A program made the position numbers and the translations under genes. From Oscillospiraceae bacterium (lineage in GTDB: Bacteria > Bacillota > Clostridia > Oscillospirales > Oscillospiraceae), in assembly GCA_031262065.1 (NCBI GenBank), contig JAISIK010000044.1, positions 1-36,295 of the forward strand: 36,295 nucleotides of DNA, read 5' to 3'. Positions 24,635 to 33,236 of the stretch are shown piece by piece (the first letter of the stretch is position 1; each line of letters begins with the position of its first letter). The notes below the pieces were generated by a model that saw only the letters and a program-made list of their open reading frames with translations, was not told the DNA's origin and did no database searches.

Positions 24635-26489
24635 GCGCAAGCACCTCCTGCGCAGCTGCAGCGAGCGAGGGCGCGTCAAGTTTTGCCAATGCCAGCAGTT
24701 CCGTCACCGAACCGTGCGTGATGAAGCGGTCGCCGAGATTGCAGAGCTTTGTGGGGATAATCACGCCCTGCATCCGCAAGGATGCTGCAATTTCCTTGCC
24801 TGCGCAGCCGATGCAGATGGCTTCTTCCGCAACAAGCAGATGCCCGGTTTTGCGAACAGAGGCTGCAATTGATGCAATATCCACCGGCTTTACGCTCGGC
24901 AGCTTGATAATTTCTGCCGAAATACCCCGCTTCTCCAGAAGTTTTGCGGCTTCCAGCACATTGTTAATCAGCGTACCGTAGGAGACCAGCGTAATATCAC
25001 TGCCCTGACGAATGCAGGGAGAAGTGGCTTCTTCACAGAATCCGCCATCGCAGCCGCGCGGATAGCGCACGGCAACAGGTCCATCCATCGTAAGCACCGC
25101 TTTAGAGAGCATGGCGGAAAGCTCCGCCTGATTCGACGGGCAAAGAATCTGCATGCCGGGAATCGAGCGAAGGAAGTTAATATCGAATGTGCCGTGGTGC
25201 GTTTCGCCATCGTCGCCGACCAGCCCCGCGCGGTCAATGGCAAAGACCACATGCAGATTCAAAAGCGAAACATCCTGCAAAAGCATGTCATAGGCACGCT
25301 GCAAAAAGGTGGAATACACAGCAACCACGGGAATCATCCCCTGTTTTGCAAGCCCGCCTGCCATAGAAACCGCATGCCCCTCCGCTATGCCGACGTCAAA
25401 GCAGCGATTCGGGAATTGCGCCGCGAAGGCATCAAGCCCCGTCCCGCGCTGCATGGCTGCGGTAATCGCGCAAACGCGGGCGTCTTGCGCACCGAGTTCG
25501 CACATTGTCTGCCCAAAGGTTTCGGAGAAAGAGAGCTTACCCTTGCGCTTTGTGTGTCCGTCGATGGGGTCGAAGCAGCCGATGCCGTGGAAGACGTCCG
25601 GGCTTTGCTCTGCGGGGGTGAAGCCTTTACCCTTCTGCGTGATGACATGCAGAAGCACCGGCTTGTTGTGATCCTTCACAAGCCGCAACATATATTCCAA
25701 GCGCCTCAGGTCGTGCCCATCGACAGGCCCGTAATAGGCAAAGCCCATCTCCTCAAAGATGGTCGAGCCTAAGAGCATCCGCTTCATGCGCTCCTTGATG
25801 CGGTGAGAAAAGCGGTAGATTGCCTTGCCGCCGGGAATCGCATGCGTAAGCGAGCGATACGCCTTTTTAATGCGGTAGTAGCCCGGTCTTGTGCGCAGAA
25901 TGGAAAGATGCTTGGCAATGCCGCCCACATTCGAGGTGATGGACATGCCGTTATCGTTTAAAATTACTAAAAGAGGCTCATTGCTCTCCCCCGCGTCGTT
26001 CATACCTTCGTAGGCAAGCCCGCCCGTCATCGCGCCGTCGCCCATCAAGGCAACAACATTGTAGGATTCCTTTTGCAAGGTTCTTGCGCGCGCCATGCCC
26101 AGCGCCGTAGACACCGCGCTTGAGGCATGTCCCGCGACAAAGGCGTCACATACGCTTTCAGACGGCTTCGGGAATCCCGCCAAGCCGCCGAAGGTGCGCA
26201 GGGTGCTGAAGCTGTCGCGTCTGCCTGTGAGAATTTTATGCACATAGGACTGATGCCCCACGTCAAACAAAATGCGATCTTTCGAGGAGTCAAAAACGCG
26301 CTCAAGCGCCACTGTCAGCTCCACAACGCCCAAATTGGACGCCAAGTGCCCGCCTCTTTTCGCAACATTTAAGACCAAAAACTGCCGGATTTCGTCACAA
26401 AGTCTACGCTGCTGCTCAAAATCCAGCGCGCACAAATCGTCTCTCGAATTGATTCGGCTTAATAGTTCCAATACACCACAACCCGTCAA
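24624..26489 (-). CDS. dxs: 1-deoxy-D-xylulose-5-phosphate synthase
   Basis: A 621-residue thiamine-diphosphate enzyme that starts the MEP isoprenoid pathway from pyruvate and glyceraldehyde 3-phosphate. Motifs: GGHLASNLGVVELTVAL, LFDVGHQSYVHK, GDGAMTGGLAYEGMN (GDG...N cofactor motif), the catalytic Glu region in the second domain and AIDRAGLVGDDGETHHGTFD (transketolase pyrimidine domain). Length is normal. The start is uncertain: the frame opens with TTG at 26489, one base after the stop of the upstream membrane protein, with only a weak purine-rich stretch before it; another in-frame TTG lies near 26471. Confidence 0.95.
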   Translation of the reverse strand: MTGCGVLELLSRINSRDDLCALDFEQQRRLCDEIRQFLVLNVAKRGGHLASNLGVVELTVALERVFDSSKDRILFDVGHQSYVHKILTGRRDSFSTLRTFGGLAGFPKPSESVCDAFVAGHASSAVSTALGMARARTLQKESYNVVALMGDGAMTGGLAYEGMNDAGESNEPLLVILNDNGMSITSNVGGIAKHLSILRTRPGYYRIKKAYRSLTHAIPGGKAIYRFSHRIKERMKRMLLGSTIFEEMGFAYYGPVDGHDLRRLEYMLRLVKDHNKPVLLHVITQKGKGFTPAEQSPDVFHGIGCFDPIDGHTKRKGKLSFSETFGQTMCELGAQDARVCAITAAMQRGTGLDAFAAQFPNRCFDVGIAEGHAVSMAGGLAKQGMIPVVAVYSTFLQRAYDMLLQDVSLLNLHVVFAIDRAGLVGDDGETHHGTFDINFLRSIPGMQILCPSNQAELSAMLSKAVLTMDGPVAVRYPRGCDGGFCEEATSPCIRQGSDITLVSYGTLINNVLEAAKLLEKRGISAEIIKLPSVKPVDIASIAASVRKTGHLLVAEEAICIGCAGKEIAASLRMQGVIIPTKLCNLGDRFITHGSVTELLALAKLDAPSLAAAAQEVLAREA

Positions 26490-26490
26490 A

Positions 26491-27087
26491 TCATTGCTTC
26501 TTCTTTCGTCGAAACAGGGATTTTATATAATAAATACACTTGGAAACCACATGCAAAATACCGGTGCTCTGCCGCATGGCAAAATGTTTGCAGCTCGCCT
26601 TTCCCGCAACGGTCAGACCCGCGACAAAGGCGGACATCAGCAGCTGCGCCACGGCGTTTGAGCCGCCGGCAGACAGCGCGCGCACCGCAATTGCAGCCGA
26701 GGCAGAGCCGGAAATAACGCCGCAGACGTCGCCGACGACGTCGTTACAGATGCTTGAGACCTTGTCGGCGTTACGCAGTAAAGCCAGCGCTTCTGCAGCG
26801 CCCGTAACCTTTTTTGCAGCCATGGAATGAAAGGGTTTCTCGCTCGCAGCAGTGACCGCAATGCCGATTACGTCGAAAAGAATGCCAATCAGAACAATCA
26901 CCAGCAGGACAACGAATGCCTCAACAAGCCCCGCGCCCGCCATCGCTTCCGAGGACAGGAAAGAAAATGCCGAGGATATGAGGACAGTGATGATAAACGC
27001 GGAGATAATCCAACGCGTGTTTGCGGCGTTCTTGCCGCTGTGCCCCTTTTTCTTCTTACTTCGCGGTTCTTCGCCGTTACTATGCAA
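26491..27087 (-). CDS. membrane protein of unknown function upstream of dxs
   Basis: A 198-residue protein: a lysine-rich N-terminus, hydrophobic helices at about 26-45 and 54-78, a conserved-looking middle (NADKVSSICNDVVGDVCGVISG), two weaker Ala/Gly-rich helices to about 165 and a very basic end (FRRKKKQ). It resembles proteins placed next to dxs in Clostridia that are sometimes labelled CorB-like, but I see no CBS or transport motif and do not assign a function. The TTG at 27087 is chosen because GGAGG at 27100-27096 stands 8 bases before it; an in-frame TTG at 27102 overlaps that site. The stop lies one base from the dxs start, so the two are co-transcribed. Confidence 0.75.
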   Translation of the reverse strand: MHSNGEEPRSKKKKGHSGKNAANTRWIISAFIITVLISSAFSFLSSEAMAGAGLVEAFVVLLVIVLIGILFDVIGIAVTAASEKPFHSMAAKKVTGAAEALALLRNADKVSSICNDVVGDVCGVISGSASAAIAVRALSAGGSNAVAQLLMSAFVAGLTVAGKASCKHFAMRQSTGILHVVSKCIYYIKSLFRRKKKQ

Positions 27088-27102
27088 AATTGATTCCTCC
27101 AA

Positions 27103-27914
27103 AAATGTTCAATAGGCGGTGGCAACAGATAAAGTAAATCTTACGGCTTAGGTCGGGTTTGATTTCCACATCGGCTACTGTTCGTCGCCGAACAGCTGTT
27201 TCCATTGAAAGCCGACGTCGGTGCGTTGCCGCCGCCGAGACCCGATTGCCACTTAGTCCGCACTGCAATCCCTTATCTGCCCTTTTTGAGACAGCCTAGG
27301 TGTTTTCCACAACATCATGCGCCGGTTCTATCCTCTTTTGCAGATATGGTTTCAAGGGGCAATATCGCAGTCGCCCGCGGCCACGGACGCTAACGCTTCG
27401 CTCCCCTATCCCCGCATAGCCACGCAAGGCAGGCTACACTGCACACAGCACACGATTCTGTGCACCGCAATGCAGGTTCTATCCTGTTTCGTACGCAGTC
27501 CGGGTACATGGATACTTTGCGGCTGTCGCACAATAGCAGGTCTCCACGGTAGTCGGGTCGTGCGGTATATGCCGTTACACCTCGCCCGAAAACCTTAACC
27601 CCCAGCACCCACCCTAATCTGGGCGAAAAAAGCAAGCACCAGGGACTTCATCGATATGCCCTTTAAAGGATTTTTAGGCCCTTCTTCGATACCGGCGCAC
27701 TCTGACTAGGATACAGCGCCACCGTGCATATGATACCATAATGAAGAAAAATATACAAGTGCGCGTAAGCGGCGTTTGCGAAAGATTTTGCAATAAAATA
27801 TTGTGCACACAGCAAGTATTTATAAATAATCCGAATATTTTCTGCCGCTTTCCATGAAAATTACGGAAAAGAACAATAATTGTCTTTCCCGCTTTTATGC
27901 AGTATATACAAAGC
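27103..27914. other. about 800 bases without a recognisable gene
   Basis: Short open frames on both strands lack ribosome binding sites and protein patterns. I looked for RNase P RNA, tmRNA, 6S RNA and tRNA signatures and saw none. An 11-base motif GGTTCTATCCT occurs twice (27324-27334 and 27475-27485). The composition shifts from GC-rich to AT-rich near 27740. Confidence 0.5.
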
Positions 27915-27943
27915 AGCCATGCGCACCAAGGGTGCGCATGGCT
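27915..27943 (-). terminator. terminator of the metal efflux operon
   Basis: A perfect 13-bp stem (27915-27927 and 27931-27943) with a 3-base loop. On the minus strand it ends the operon 6 bases after the ATPase stop and is followed by GCTTTGT. Confidence 0.75.
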
Positions 27944-27948
27944 AAGAA

Positions 27949-29781
27949 CTATTTCGTTTTGCTGTGCAGTGCCCGCAGAGAATTCAGGATTGCCAGCACC
28001 GCAACGCCGACGTCTGCAAACACGGCAAGCCACATTGAGGCAATGCCCAAAGCGCCGAGAAGCAGGCAAATTCCTTTTACCGCCAGCGCGAAGACAATGT
28101 TTTGCCTTGCGATGGTGACGGTGCGCTTTGCCAAAGAAATCAGTTTCGGCAGTTTTCCGATATCGTCGTTGAGAATTACTACGTCCGCAGCCTCAACTGC
28201 TGCGTCGCTTCCGACGCCGCCCATGGCAATGCCGACATCCGCAAGCGTCAGCACGGGCGCATCATTCACGCCGTCGCCGACGAACACAACCGCGCCCTGC
28301 GCATTTTTCGTCAGAGATTCAATGGCATGAACCTTATCCTGCGGCAAGAGCTGCGCATGAAATTCATCGATACCGCAGGCGGTTGCATAGAGCTGTGCAC
28401 TGCGGAAATTATCGCCTGTCAGCATCACGGTTTTCTTTACGCCGTCTGCACGCAGGGCGGTGATTGCCTGCGCGGCGTTTTCGCGCAGGGTATCTCCGAC
28501 AGTCAGCGAACCGAGATAAGCCCCATCGTAAGCGATGTAAATGCTTGTTCCGACCGCTTCCGTCTCCCGCACAGAAATACCGAGAGATTGCATCAGCTTG
28601 CTGTTTCCGGCAGCTGCCTTCTTGCCGTCAACGGTAGCGGTGATACCAAAGCCGGGTTGCTCCTGCACGTCCGCAACCGTTCCTGCGGGGCTTGGGCAAG
28701 CACTGCGCAGCGCATTGGCAATCGGATGGTTGGAATATGCCTCGCAGAGGGCAGCCACACGCAGAAGTTCCGCCTCTGCAATGCCATTTGGGGCAATTTC
28801 TTTAACAGAAAAACTTCCCTGCGTGAGCGTTCCGGTTTTGTCAAAGACGACCGTATCCGTGCGCGACAACTGCTCGAGTGCGACGCCGCCCTTGACAATC
28901 ATGCCGAGCTTGGCAGCGGCGCCCATGCCGGAGAAGAAGCTCAGCGGCACGGAAATTACCAGCGCGCAGGGGCAAGATATGACCAGGAAGGTCAGCGCGC
29001 GCGTTAGCCACGGCTGGAAAGGCTGCGCGAAGAACAGCGGCGGGATTGCAGCAAGCAAAACAGCTGCTAGAATGACGCAGGGGGTATAGTGCCGCGCAAA
29101 TTTTGTAATCATGCGCTCGGCGCTCGCCTTCTTTTCCGAGGCGGTTTCCACCAAGGTCAAAATACGCGCAACGGTTGAGTGCGCATAGGCGCTTTCTGCG
29201 CGGATTTTCAGAACGCCGCTGATATTAACGCTGCCCGAAACCACCGCGCTGCCTACACCAACCTCGGCAGGCAGAGACTCGCCTGTGATTTTCGAGGTGT
29301 CGAGCGTTCCCGCACCTTCGAGCACCACGCCGTCAACCGCAATGCGCTCGCCTGCCCGCACCAGCAAAATATCGCCGATTTGCACATCTTCCGGCGCGGT
29401 TTCAATCTCCGCGCCATCTCTGAGAACCATTGCATAATCCGGGCGCAAATCCATTAACCCCGCGATAGAAACCCGCGAACGCTCCACCGCAAGCTGCTCG
29501 AATAGCTCGCCGATTTGGAAAAATATCATGACCGCAGCGCCCTCAGACCAATCCTGCATCGCAAGGGCGCAGCCGGTTGCCAAACTCATGAGAAATTTCT
29601 CGTCGAAAAACTGCCCACGCAGGATATTGCGAATTGCACGCCAAAGAACGTCATAGCCTGCAATCAGCCACGCAGCAAGAAAAGCGCCTGCACTGAACCA
29701 ATCTTCCAAAAACCAACCTGCCGCAAAGAGTACAAGGCTTGCGATAATCCGAAAAAGCGTGCGCTTTTGCCGCTTGGTCAT
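27949..29781 (-). CDS. P1B-type heavy-metal-transporting ATPase (zinc/cadmium type)
   Basis: A 610-residue membrane ATPase that exports divalent metal. Two N-terminal helix pairs lead to the actuator domain with DTSKITGESLPAE; SCPCALVIS holds the membrane metal site Cys270-Pro-Cys272; Asp314 in DKTGTLT is the phosphorylated residue; SNHPIANAL is the P1B His-Pro motif and GDGVNDAPVL the hinge. No HMA domain is fused at the N-terminus; it is a separate protein just upstream. The C-terminal helix pair ends in ILNSLRALHSKTK. The CPC type fits the Zn/Cd/Pb group, and the zinc-type sensor in the same operon supports Zn. The ATG at 29781 is chosen because a longer frame reads through the HMA gene in another frame. 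Confidence 0.93.
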   Translation of the reverse strand: MTKRQKRTLFRIIASLVLFAAGWFLEDWFSAGAFLAAWLIAGYDVLWRAIRNILRGQFFDEKFLMSLATGCALAMQDWSEGAAVMIFFQIGELFEQLAVERSRVSIAGLMDLRPDYAMVLRDGAEIETAPEDVQIGDILLVRAGERIAVDGVVLEGAGTLDTSKITGESLPAEVGVGSAVVSGSVNISGVLKIRAESAYAHSTVARILTLVETASEKKASAERMITKFARHYTPCVILAAVLLAAIPPLFFAQPFQPWLTRALTFLVISCPCALVISVPLSFFSGMGAAAKLGMIVKGGVALEQLSRTDTVVFDKTGTLTQGSFSVKEIAPNGIAEAELLRVAALCEAYSNHPIANALRSACPSPAGTVADVQEQPGFGITATVDGKKAAAGNSKLMQSLGISVRETEAVGTSIYIAYDGAYLGSLTVGDTLRENAAQAITALRADGVKKTVMLTGDNFRSAQLYATACGIDEFHAQLLPQDKVHAIESLTKNAQGAVVFVGDGVNDAPVLTLADVGIAMGGVGSDAAVEAADVVILNDDIGKLPKLISLAKRTVTIARQNIVFALAVKGICLLLGALGIASMWLAVFADVGVAVLAILNSLRALHSKTK

Positions 29782-30002
29782 TGCTCCGCCACCTCGCAGT
29801 CCGGCTCGACTTTTTTGATGCGTTTCTTCATCTCTTTCAGCAGAGAATCGGCGTCTACATCGTCTGCAAAAGTTACGCTCATTCGCTGCGTCATAAAGCT
29901 GACAGATACGCTCTCGACCTGCGCGAGCTTGCCGATTGACGCTTCCATCTTTGCTGCGCAATTTGCGCAGTCTAAATTTTTCAGGCGATAGGTTTTTTTC
30001 AT
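29778..30002 (-). CDS. free-standing HMA metal-binding protein
   Basis: A 74-residue heavy-metal-associated domain (beta-alpha-beta-beta-alpha-beta) with DCANCAAKME; Cys12 and Cys15 form the metal-binding pair. In most P1B ATPases this domain is fused to the pump. Here it stands alone, overlapping the ArsR gene by 4 bases and the ATPase gene by 4 bases (ATGA junctions both times). It probably hands metal to the pump. Confidence 0.92.
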   Translation of the reverse strand: MKKTYRLKNLDCANCAAKMEASIGKLAQVESVSVSFMTQRMSVTFADDVDADSLLKEMKKRIKKVEPDCEVAEQ

Positions 30003-30319
30003 TGCAATCCCTCCTCAATATGTTCTTTTGCCATGCCGATGATGACCTTCACGTGGTCGTCTGCAAGGGCATAATAGGTCATTCTTCCCGCGCGACGGCT
30101 GCGCAGCAATTTCGCCTGCTTGAGTAGGCGCAGTTGATGCGAAACTGCGGAAATGCTCATCTCCACCTTTTCGCAAATATCCGAAACGCACAGCTCCTGC
30201 CCAAACAAGGCATAGAGAATGCGAATTCGCGTAGAATCGCCAAAGACCTTGAACAGCTCCGCCATATCAAACAGCGCCTCTTCACTCGGCTCATGCAGGT
30301 TTTCTTTTTGCTCGCCCAT
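29999..30319 (-). CDS. ArsR/SmtB-family metal-responsive repressor (zinc-type)
   Basis: A 106-residue winged-helix repressor. The recognition helix lies in ISAVSHQLRLLKQAKL. The alpha-5 zinc site of SmtB is complete: Asp87, His89, His100 and Glu103, with SmtB spacing. The alpha-3 helix carries ELCVSDIC (Cys44, Cys49), like the ELCVCD site of CadC but with Ser in place of the middle Cys. The alpha-5 set points to zinc sensing. The ATG at 30319 has GGAGGG upstream; a longer frame to 30334 does not. It should bind the palindrome at 30369-30388 and leave it when zinc is high. Confidence 0.93.
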   Translation of the reverse strand: MGEQKENLHEPSEEALFDMAELFKVFGDSTRIRILYALFGQELCVSDICEKVEMSISAVSHQLRLLKQAKLLRSRRAGRMTYYALADDHVKVIIGMAKEHIEEGLQ

Positions 30320-30368
30320 GTAACGCCCTCCCACTCAATTACACAGTCCCCTGCGTCCATATTTGAAT

Positions 30369-30388
30369 AGTTGAACATTTGCTCAACT
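30369..30388 (-). promoter_or_regulatory. ArsR-type operator
   Basis: A 20-bp palindrome, 9-2-9 with one mismatch (minus strand AGTTGAGCA-AA-TGTTCAACT), lies at about +3 to +22 of the predicted transcript, where a bound repressor would block polymerase. The TGAGCA/TGTTCA core is the SmtB/ArsR operator form. Confidence 0.75.
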
Positions 30389-30397
30389 GTTGGATTG

Positions 30398-30426
30398 ATT
30401 ATACAATGGGATTTTATGTTTGTCAA
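30398..30426 (-). promoter_or_regulatory. consensus promoter of the metal efflux operon
   Basis: TTGACA (30426-30421), exactly 17 bases, TATAAT (30403-30398) on the minus strand: a full match to the sigma-70/SigA consensus, as often seen for promoters held off by a repressor. Confidence 0.9.
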
Positions 30427-30903
30427 TACAGTATATGAAAATAGTATGCGAAATTTCGATGCCGCGAACGAATGCCTGTGGCTATCCTTTCTGCGATGCC
30501 TCTACCACCCGATTTGATAGGCAGTTTCCGCTATGGCTACGCAGCACGAAAACCCCTTTGCCGCGTGGCTCTACTCGCCTATTGCGATGCTATTATGACG
30601 CATAATTTTCTTAAAAAAATGGAGGCGACCTTGAAGATCGCCCCTACAGATTATGCTTTCAGGGGAAAATGCGGAGATTTCCGCAAAATTCCCGCATTTT
30701 CAATTTGTTGTAATTTCGTTCATAGTTTTGTCAAAACTGCGGGCTATACTCAAATTGTAAAGAAGATGCAGTTCAAATACATCGACTTTGCGAAGGACTT
30801 TTTCATACTACCTCTCTTATATTTCCCCTCTCTTTTCTTTAGCGGATTCCCGTTTGTTCGCCCCCTCGGACAAGCGGGAATTTGCATTTTTATTTGCAAA
30901 TAC
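30427..30903. other. intergenic stretch with several hairpins and a possible small transcript
   Basis: No gene is supported. Structures seen: a small hairpin GGCGA/TCGCC near 30625; arms AAAATGCGG/CCGCATTTT (30666-30674, 30692-30700); an odd-length palindrome AGTTTTG-T-CAAAACT (30724-30738) just before TATACT (30745-30750); and a plus-strand terminator (30847-30891). A transcript of about 125 nt could run between the last two. Confidence 0.45.
30847..30891 (+). terminator. plus-strand terminator of an unassigned transcript
   Basis: Fourteen-base arms (30847-30860 and 30867-30880, two wobbles) and a CCCCCT loop, followed by TTTGCATTTTT. No rightward gene ends here. Confidence 0.6.
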
Positions 30904-30935
30904 CAAGGAGCTGCGCAGTCTTGCGCAGCTCCTTG
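30904..30935 (-). terminator. terminator of the rplU-obgE operon
   Basis: A perfect 14-bp stem (30904-30917 and 30922-30935) with a 4-base loop, 4 bases beyond the obgE stop on the minus strand. Confidence 0.8.
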
Positions 30936-30939
30936 CGTG

Positions 30940-32214
30940 TTATCTCTCGTATTCAAATTCAAAATCGTAGATGCTGACGGTATCGCCGTCTTCGATGCCC
31001 ATTTCCTCCAAACGCGTAAACAGCCCGCATCTTCGCAGCTCGCGATCGAAATACATGCGCGATTCGTAATCTGCAAAGTTAATATCCGCCATCAAGCGCT
31101 GCATCCACTTGCCGGAGATAATCCAAGTGTCATTCGTCTGCTCAATCAGCAAATCGTTCGCCTGCCCTGCCTGCGGCAAAGGCTTGACATATTCCGGTTC
31201 ATAAACAATTACCGGCGGCAAGGTCTGCAATTTCCCCGCAATCACCCGCATCAGCTGCTTTGTGCCCTGCGTTGTGGCTGCGGAAATCTCATAGAAGGGG
31301 CAGCCGAGCGCCTCGACATGTTTGCGCAGTCGCTCCAAATTGTCGCTGCCGTCGGGGATCAGGTCGCACTTATTGGCAGCCACAATCATCGGGCGCGACG
31401 CCAAATCGGCGCTGTAGCCCGCAAGCTCTGCGTTGATTTTTTCAAAATCATCCACCGGGTCTCTGTCTTCACAGCCGGAGACATCGACGATGTGCACAAT
31501 CAGGCGGCAGCGGTCGATATGCCGCAGGAAGTCATGCCCAAGCCCTGCACCTTCCGCCGCACCTTCGATAATACCGGGAATATCCGCCATAACGAAGGAA
31601 ACGCCCTCATCGACGTAGATCACACCCAAATTCGGATAAAGCGTGGTAAAATGATAATTCGCAATTTTCGGGCGAGCGTTGGACGTAACGGACAGCAGCG
31701 TCGATTTCCCGACATTCGGGAAGCCCACCAACCCGACGTCCGCCAATAGCTTCAGCTCGAGAATTACGTCGTGCTCGTCGCCGGGAAGCCCGGACTTTGC
31801 AAAGCGCGGCACTTGCCGCGTGGGCGTGGCAAAGTGGCGATTGCCCCAGCCGCCTCTGCCGCCGCGGCAGAGGATATAGTCCGCAGAATCGGACATATCC
31901 TTGATGACCTCATTGCTCTGCGCGTCGCGCACCACCGTGCCGCGCGGAACTTGGATTACCAAATCCGCACCGCGCTTGCCGGAACAGCGCGAACCCTGTC
32001 CGTCCGCTCCGTTTTCGGCGGTGTATTTGCGCTGATAGCGAAAATCCATCAGCGTGGACATATGGTCGTTGACGCGCAGGACAATATTGCCGCCCTTGCC
32101 GCCGTCGCCGCCGTCAGGTCCGCCTGCAGCCACGAATTTTTCGCGGTGAAACGCCACTGCGCCGTTGCCGCCGTTTCCCGCCTTGACGCTGATTCTTACT
32201 TTATCTACAAACAT
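30940..32214 (-). CDS. obgE: GTPase Obg/CgtA
   Basis: A 424-residue ribosome-associated GTPase. The Obg fold (residues 1 to about 160) has glycine-rich repeats (GNGGNGAVAFHREK, GGDGGKGGNIVL); the G domain has GFPNVGKSTLL (G1), FTTLYPNLG (switch region), ADIPGIIEGAAEGAG (G3), ANKCDL (G4); an OCT domain follows at the C-terminus, as in Firmicute and Actinobacterial Obg. The ATG at 32214 is set by GGAGAGGG upstream and by the family N-terminus MFVDKVRISVKAG. It is the last gene of the rplU-prp-rpmA-obgE operon; a partial terminator lies between rpmA and obgE. Confidence 0.97.
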   Translation of the reverse strand: MFVDKVRISVKAGNGGNGAVAFHREKFVAAGGPDGGDGGKGGNIVLRVNDHMSTLMDFRYQRKYTAENGADGQGSRCSGKRGADLVIQVPRGTVVRDAQSNEVIKDMSDSADYILCRGGRGGWGNRHFATPTRQVPRFAKSGLPGDEHDVILELKLLADVGLVGFPNVGKSTLLSVTSNARPKIANYHFTTLYPNLGVIYVDEGVSFVMADIPGIIEGAAEGAGLGHDFLRHIDRCRLIVHIVDVSGCEDRDPVDDFEKINAELAGYSADLASRPMIVAANKCDLIPDGSDNLERLRKHVEALGCPFYEISAATTQGTKQLMRVIAGKLQTLPPVIVYEPEYVKPLPQAGQANDLLIEQTNDTWIISGKWMQRLMADINFADYESRMYFDRELRRCGLFTRLEEMGIEDGDTVSIYDFEFEYER

Positions 32215-32266
32215 AGCCGCCCTCTCCGACGGCTGCGCCGTCTGCTGTATAAACTCTTGGAAAAAA

Positions 32267-32303
32267 CAAAAGCTGCTGCAAAATGAACGCGCATTTTGCA
32301 ACA
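32267..32303 (-). terminator. terminator between rpmA and obgE
   Basis: On the minus strand a 12-bp stem (32292-32303 with 32274-32285, one wobble) is followed by GCTTTTGTTTTTT. It should lower obgE expression relative to the ribosomal proteins. Confidence 0.7.
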
Positions 32304-32316
32304 GCCCGTGTGTCAA

Positions 32317-32598
32317 TTACTGTTCCGCGTAGACGGAGCACTGCTTGCGGCTCTTGTCCTTACGCTCAAATTTGACCTTACCGTCAATCAGAGCAAACAG
32401 GGTGTCGTCGCTGCCAATCCCGACGTTGTTACCGGGATGGATATGTGTGCCTCTCTGACGCACCAGGATGTTGCCCGCGAGGACGAATTGACCGTCTGCA
32501 CGCTTCGCGCCCAGTCTCTTCGACTCGGAATCACGACCGTTCTTGGTGGAACCGCCGCCCTTTTTATGAGCAAAAAATTGAAAACCGATGTTCAGCAT
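32317..32598 (-). CDS. rpmA: ribosomal protein bL27 with Prp-cleaved N-terminus
   Basis: A 93-residue L27. The N-terminal extension MLNIGFQFF precedes [15 protein letters not shown], the normal mature start near the peptidyl transferase centre. In Firmicutes this extension is removed by the protease Prp after the Phe-Phe pair, and prp is the preceding gene. GAGGTG lies before the ATG and overlaps the prp stop region. Confidence 0.97.
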   Translation of the reverse strand: MLNIGFQFFAHKKGGGSTKNGRDSESKRLGAKRADGQFVLAGNILVRQRGTHIHPGNNVGIGSDDTLFALIDGKVKFERKDKSRKQCSVYAEQ

Positions 32599-32601
32599 TT
32601 G

Positions 32602-32925
32602 TTACACCTCCATAACTTCGATATAATCCGGATAATTGTCCCGCAGGGTGCACATGGTAAGCATAAAGCCCGTCAGCACATGCTGCACGGCGTCTTCGTC
32701 GTCGCAGCGTGCGGGAAGCGTTAGGGTGATTCGAGGCTCGTCCGCGTTCACTTTTGTGTGCGCGTGGTTGCCGAGAACGTCGTTAATGACGCATTCGGCG
32801 AATTGAACGGCTGCTGAAACGGCGGCGCACACAATGTCGCTGCCCGCTTCGCCATAGCCGCTGTGCCCCGATACGGCAAAACCGCTGATTCTGCCGTCAC
32901 GATTGAAAAGCTCGATCTTTGTCAT
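32602..32925 (-). CDS. prp: ribosomal-processing cysteine protease Prp
   Basis: A 107-residue protease of the YsxB family that removes the L27 N-terminal extension. His21 in SGHSGY and Cys33 in GSDIVCAAVS are the catalytic pair at the family positions. It lies between rplU and rpmA, as in Bacillus and Staphylococcus; its ATG overlaps the rplU stop by one base (TAATG). Confidence 0.95.
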   Translation of the reverse strand: MTKIELFNRDGRISGFAVSGHSGYGEAGSDIVCAAVSAAVQFAECVINDVLGNHAHTKVNADEPRITLTLPARCDDEDAVQHVLTGFMLTMCTLRDNYPDYIEVMEV

Positions 32926-33236
32926 TACACAGAGATTTTCTCAATCTGCACCTTGGTGTACGGCTGTCTGTGACCGCGAGTGGACTTGGAGTCCTTCTTC
33001 GGGCGGTACTTGAGAATGGTAATCTTTTTTGCTTTGCCATTCTTCAGAACCTTGGCTTCGACGGAAGCACCTGCCACAACGGGAGCGCCGAACTTGGAGT
33101 TCTCACCATCAACGACTGCCAGCACCTGATCGAAGGTTACGGTTTCTTCAGCCTCGACGCCGAGCTTTTCGATGTAAATCACATCGCCCTCTTTGACGCT
33201 GTACTGCTTGCCACCGGTAACGATTACTGCCTGCAT
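32925..33236 (-). CDS. rplU: ribosomal protein bL21
   Basis: A 103-residue 50S protein. Family segments: [18 protein letters not shown] and the C-terminal [19 protein letters not shown] that contacts 23S rRNA. Length is exactly typical. First gene of the operon, behind a leader and a strong promoter. Confidence 0.98.
   Translation of the reverse strand: MQAVIVTGGKQYSVKEGDVIYIEKLGVEAEETVTFDQVLAVVDGENSKFGAPVVAGASVEAKVLKNGKAKKITILKYRPKKDSKSTRGHRQPYTKVQIEKISV

Noticed and set aside
27103-27914. RNase P RNA, tmRNA or 6S RNA
   Set aside because: None of the conserved core sequences of these RNAs could be seen on either strand.
30472-31749. 425-residue plus-strand open frame spanning the intergenic region and obgE
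   Set aside because: It reads through two terminators and the antisense of obgE; no ribosome binding site or motif.
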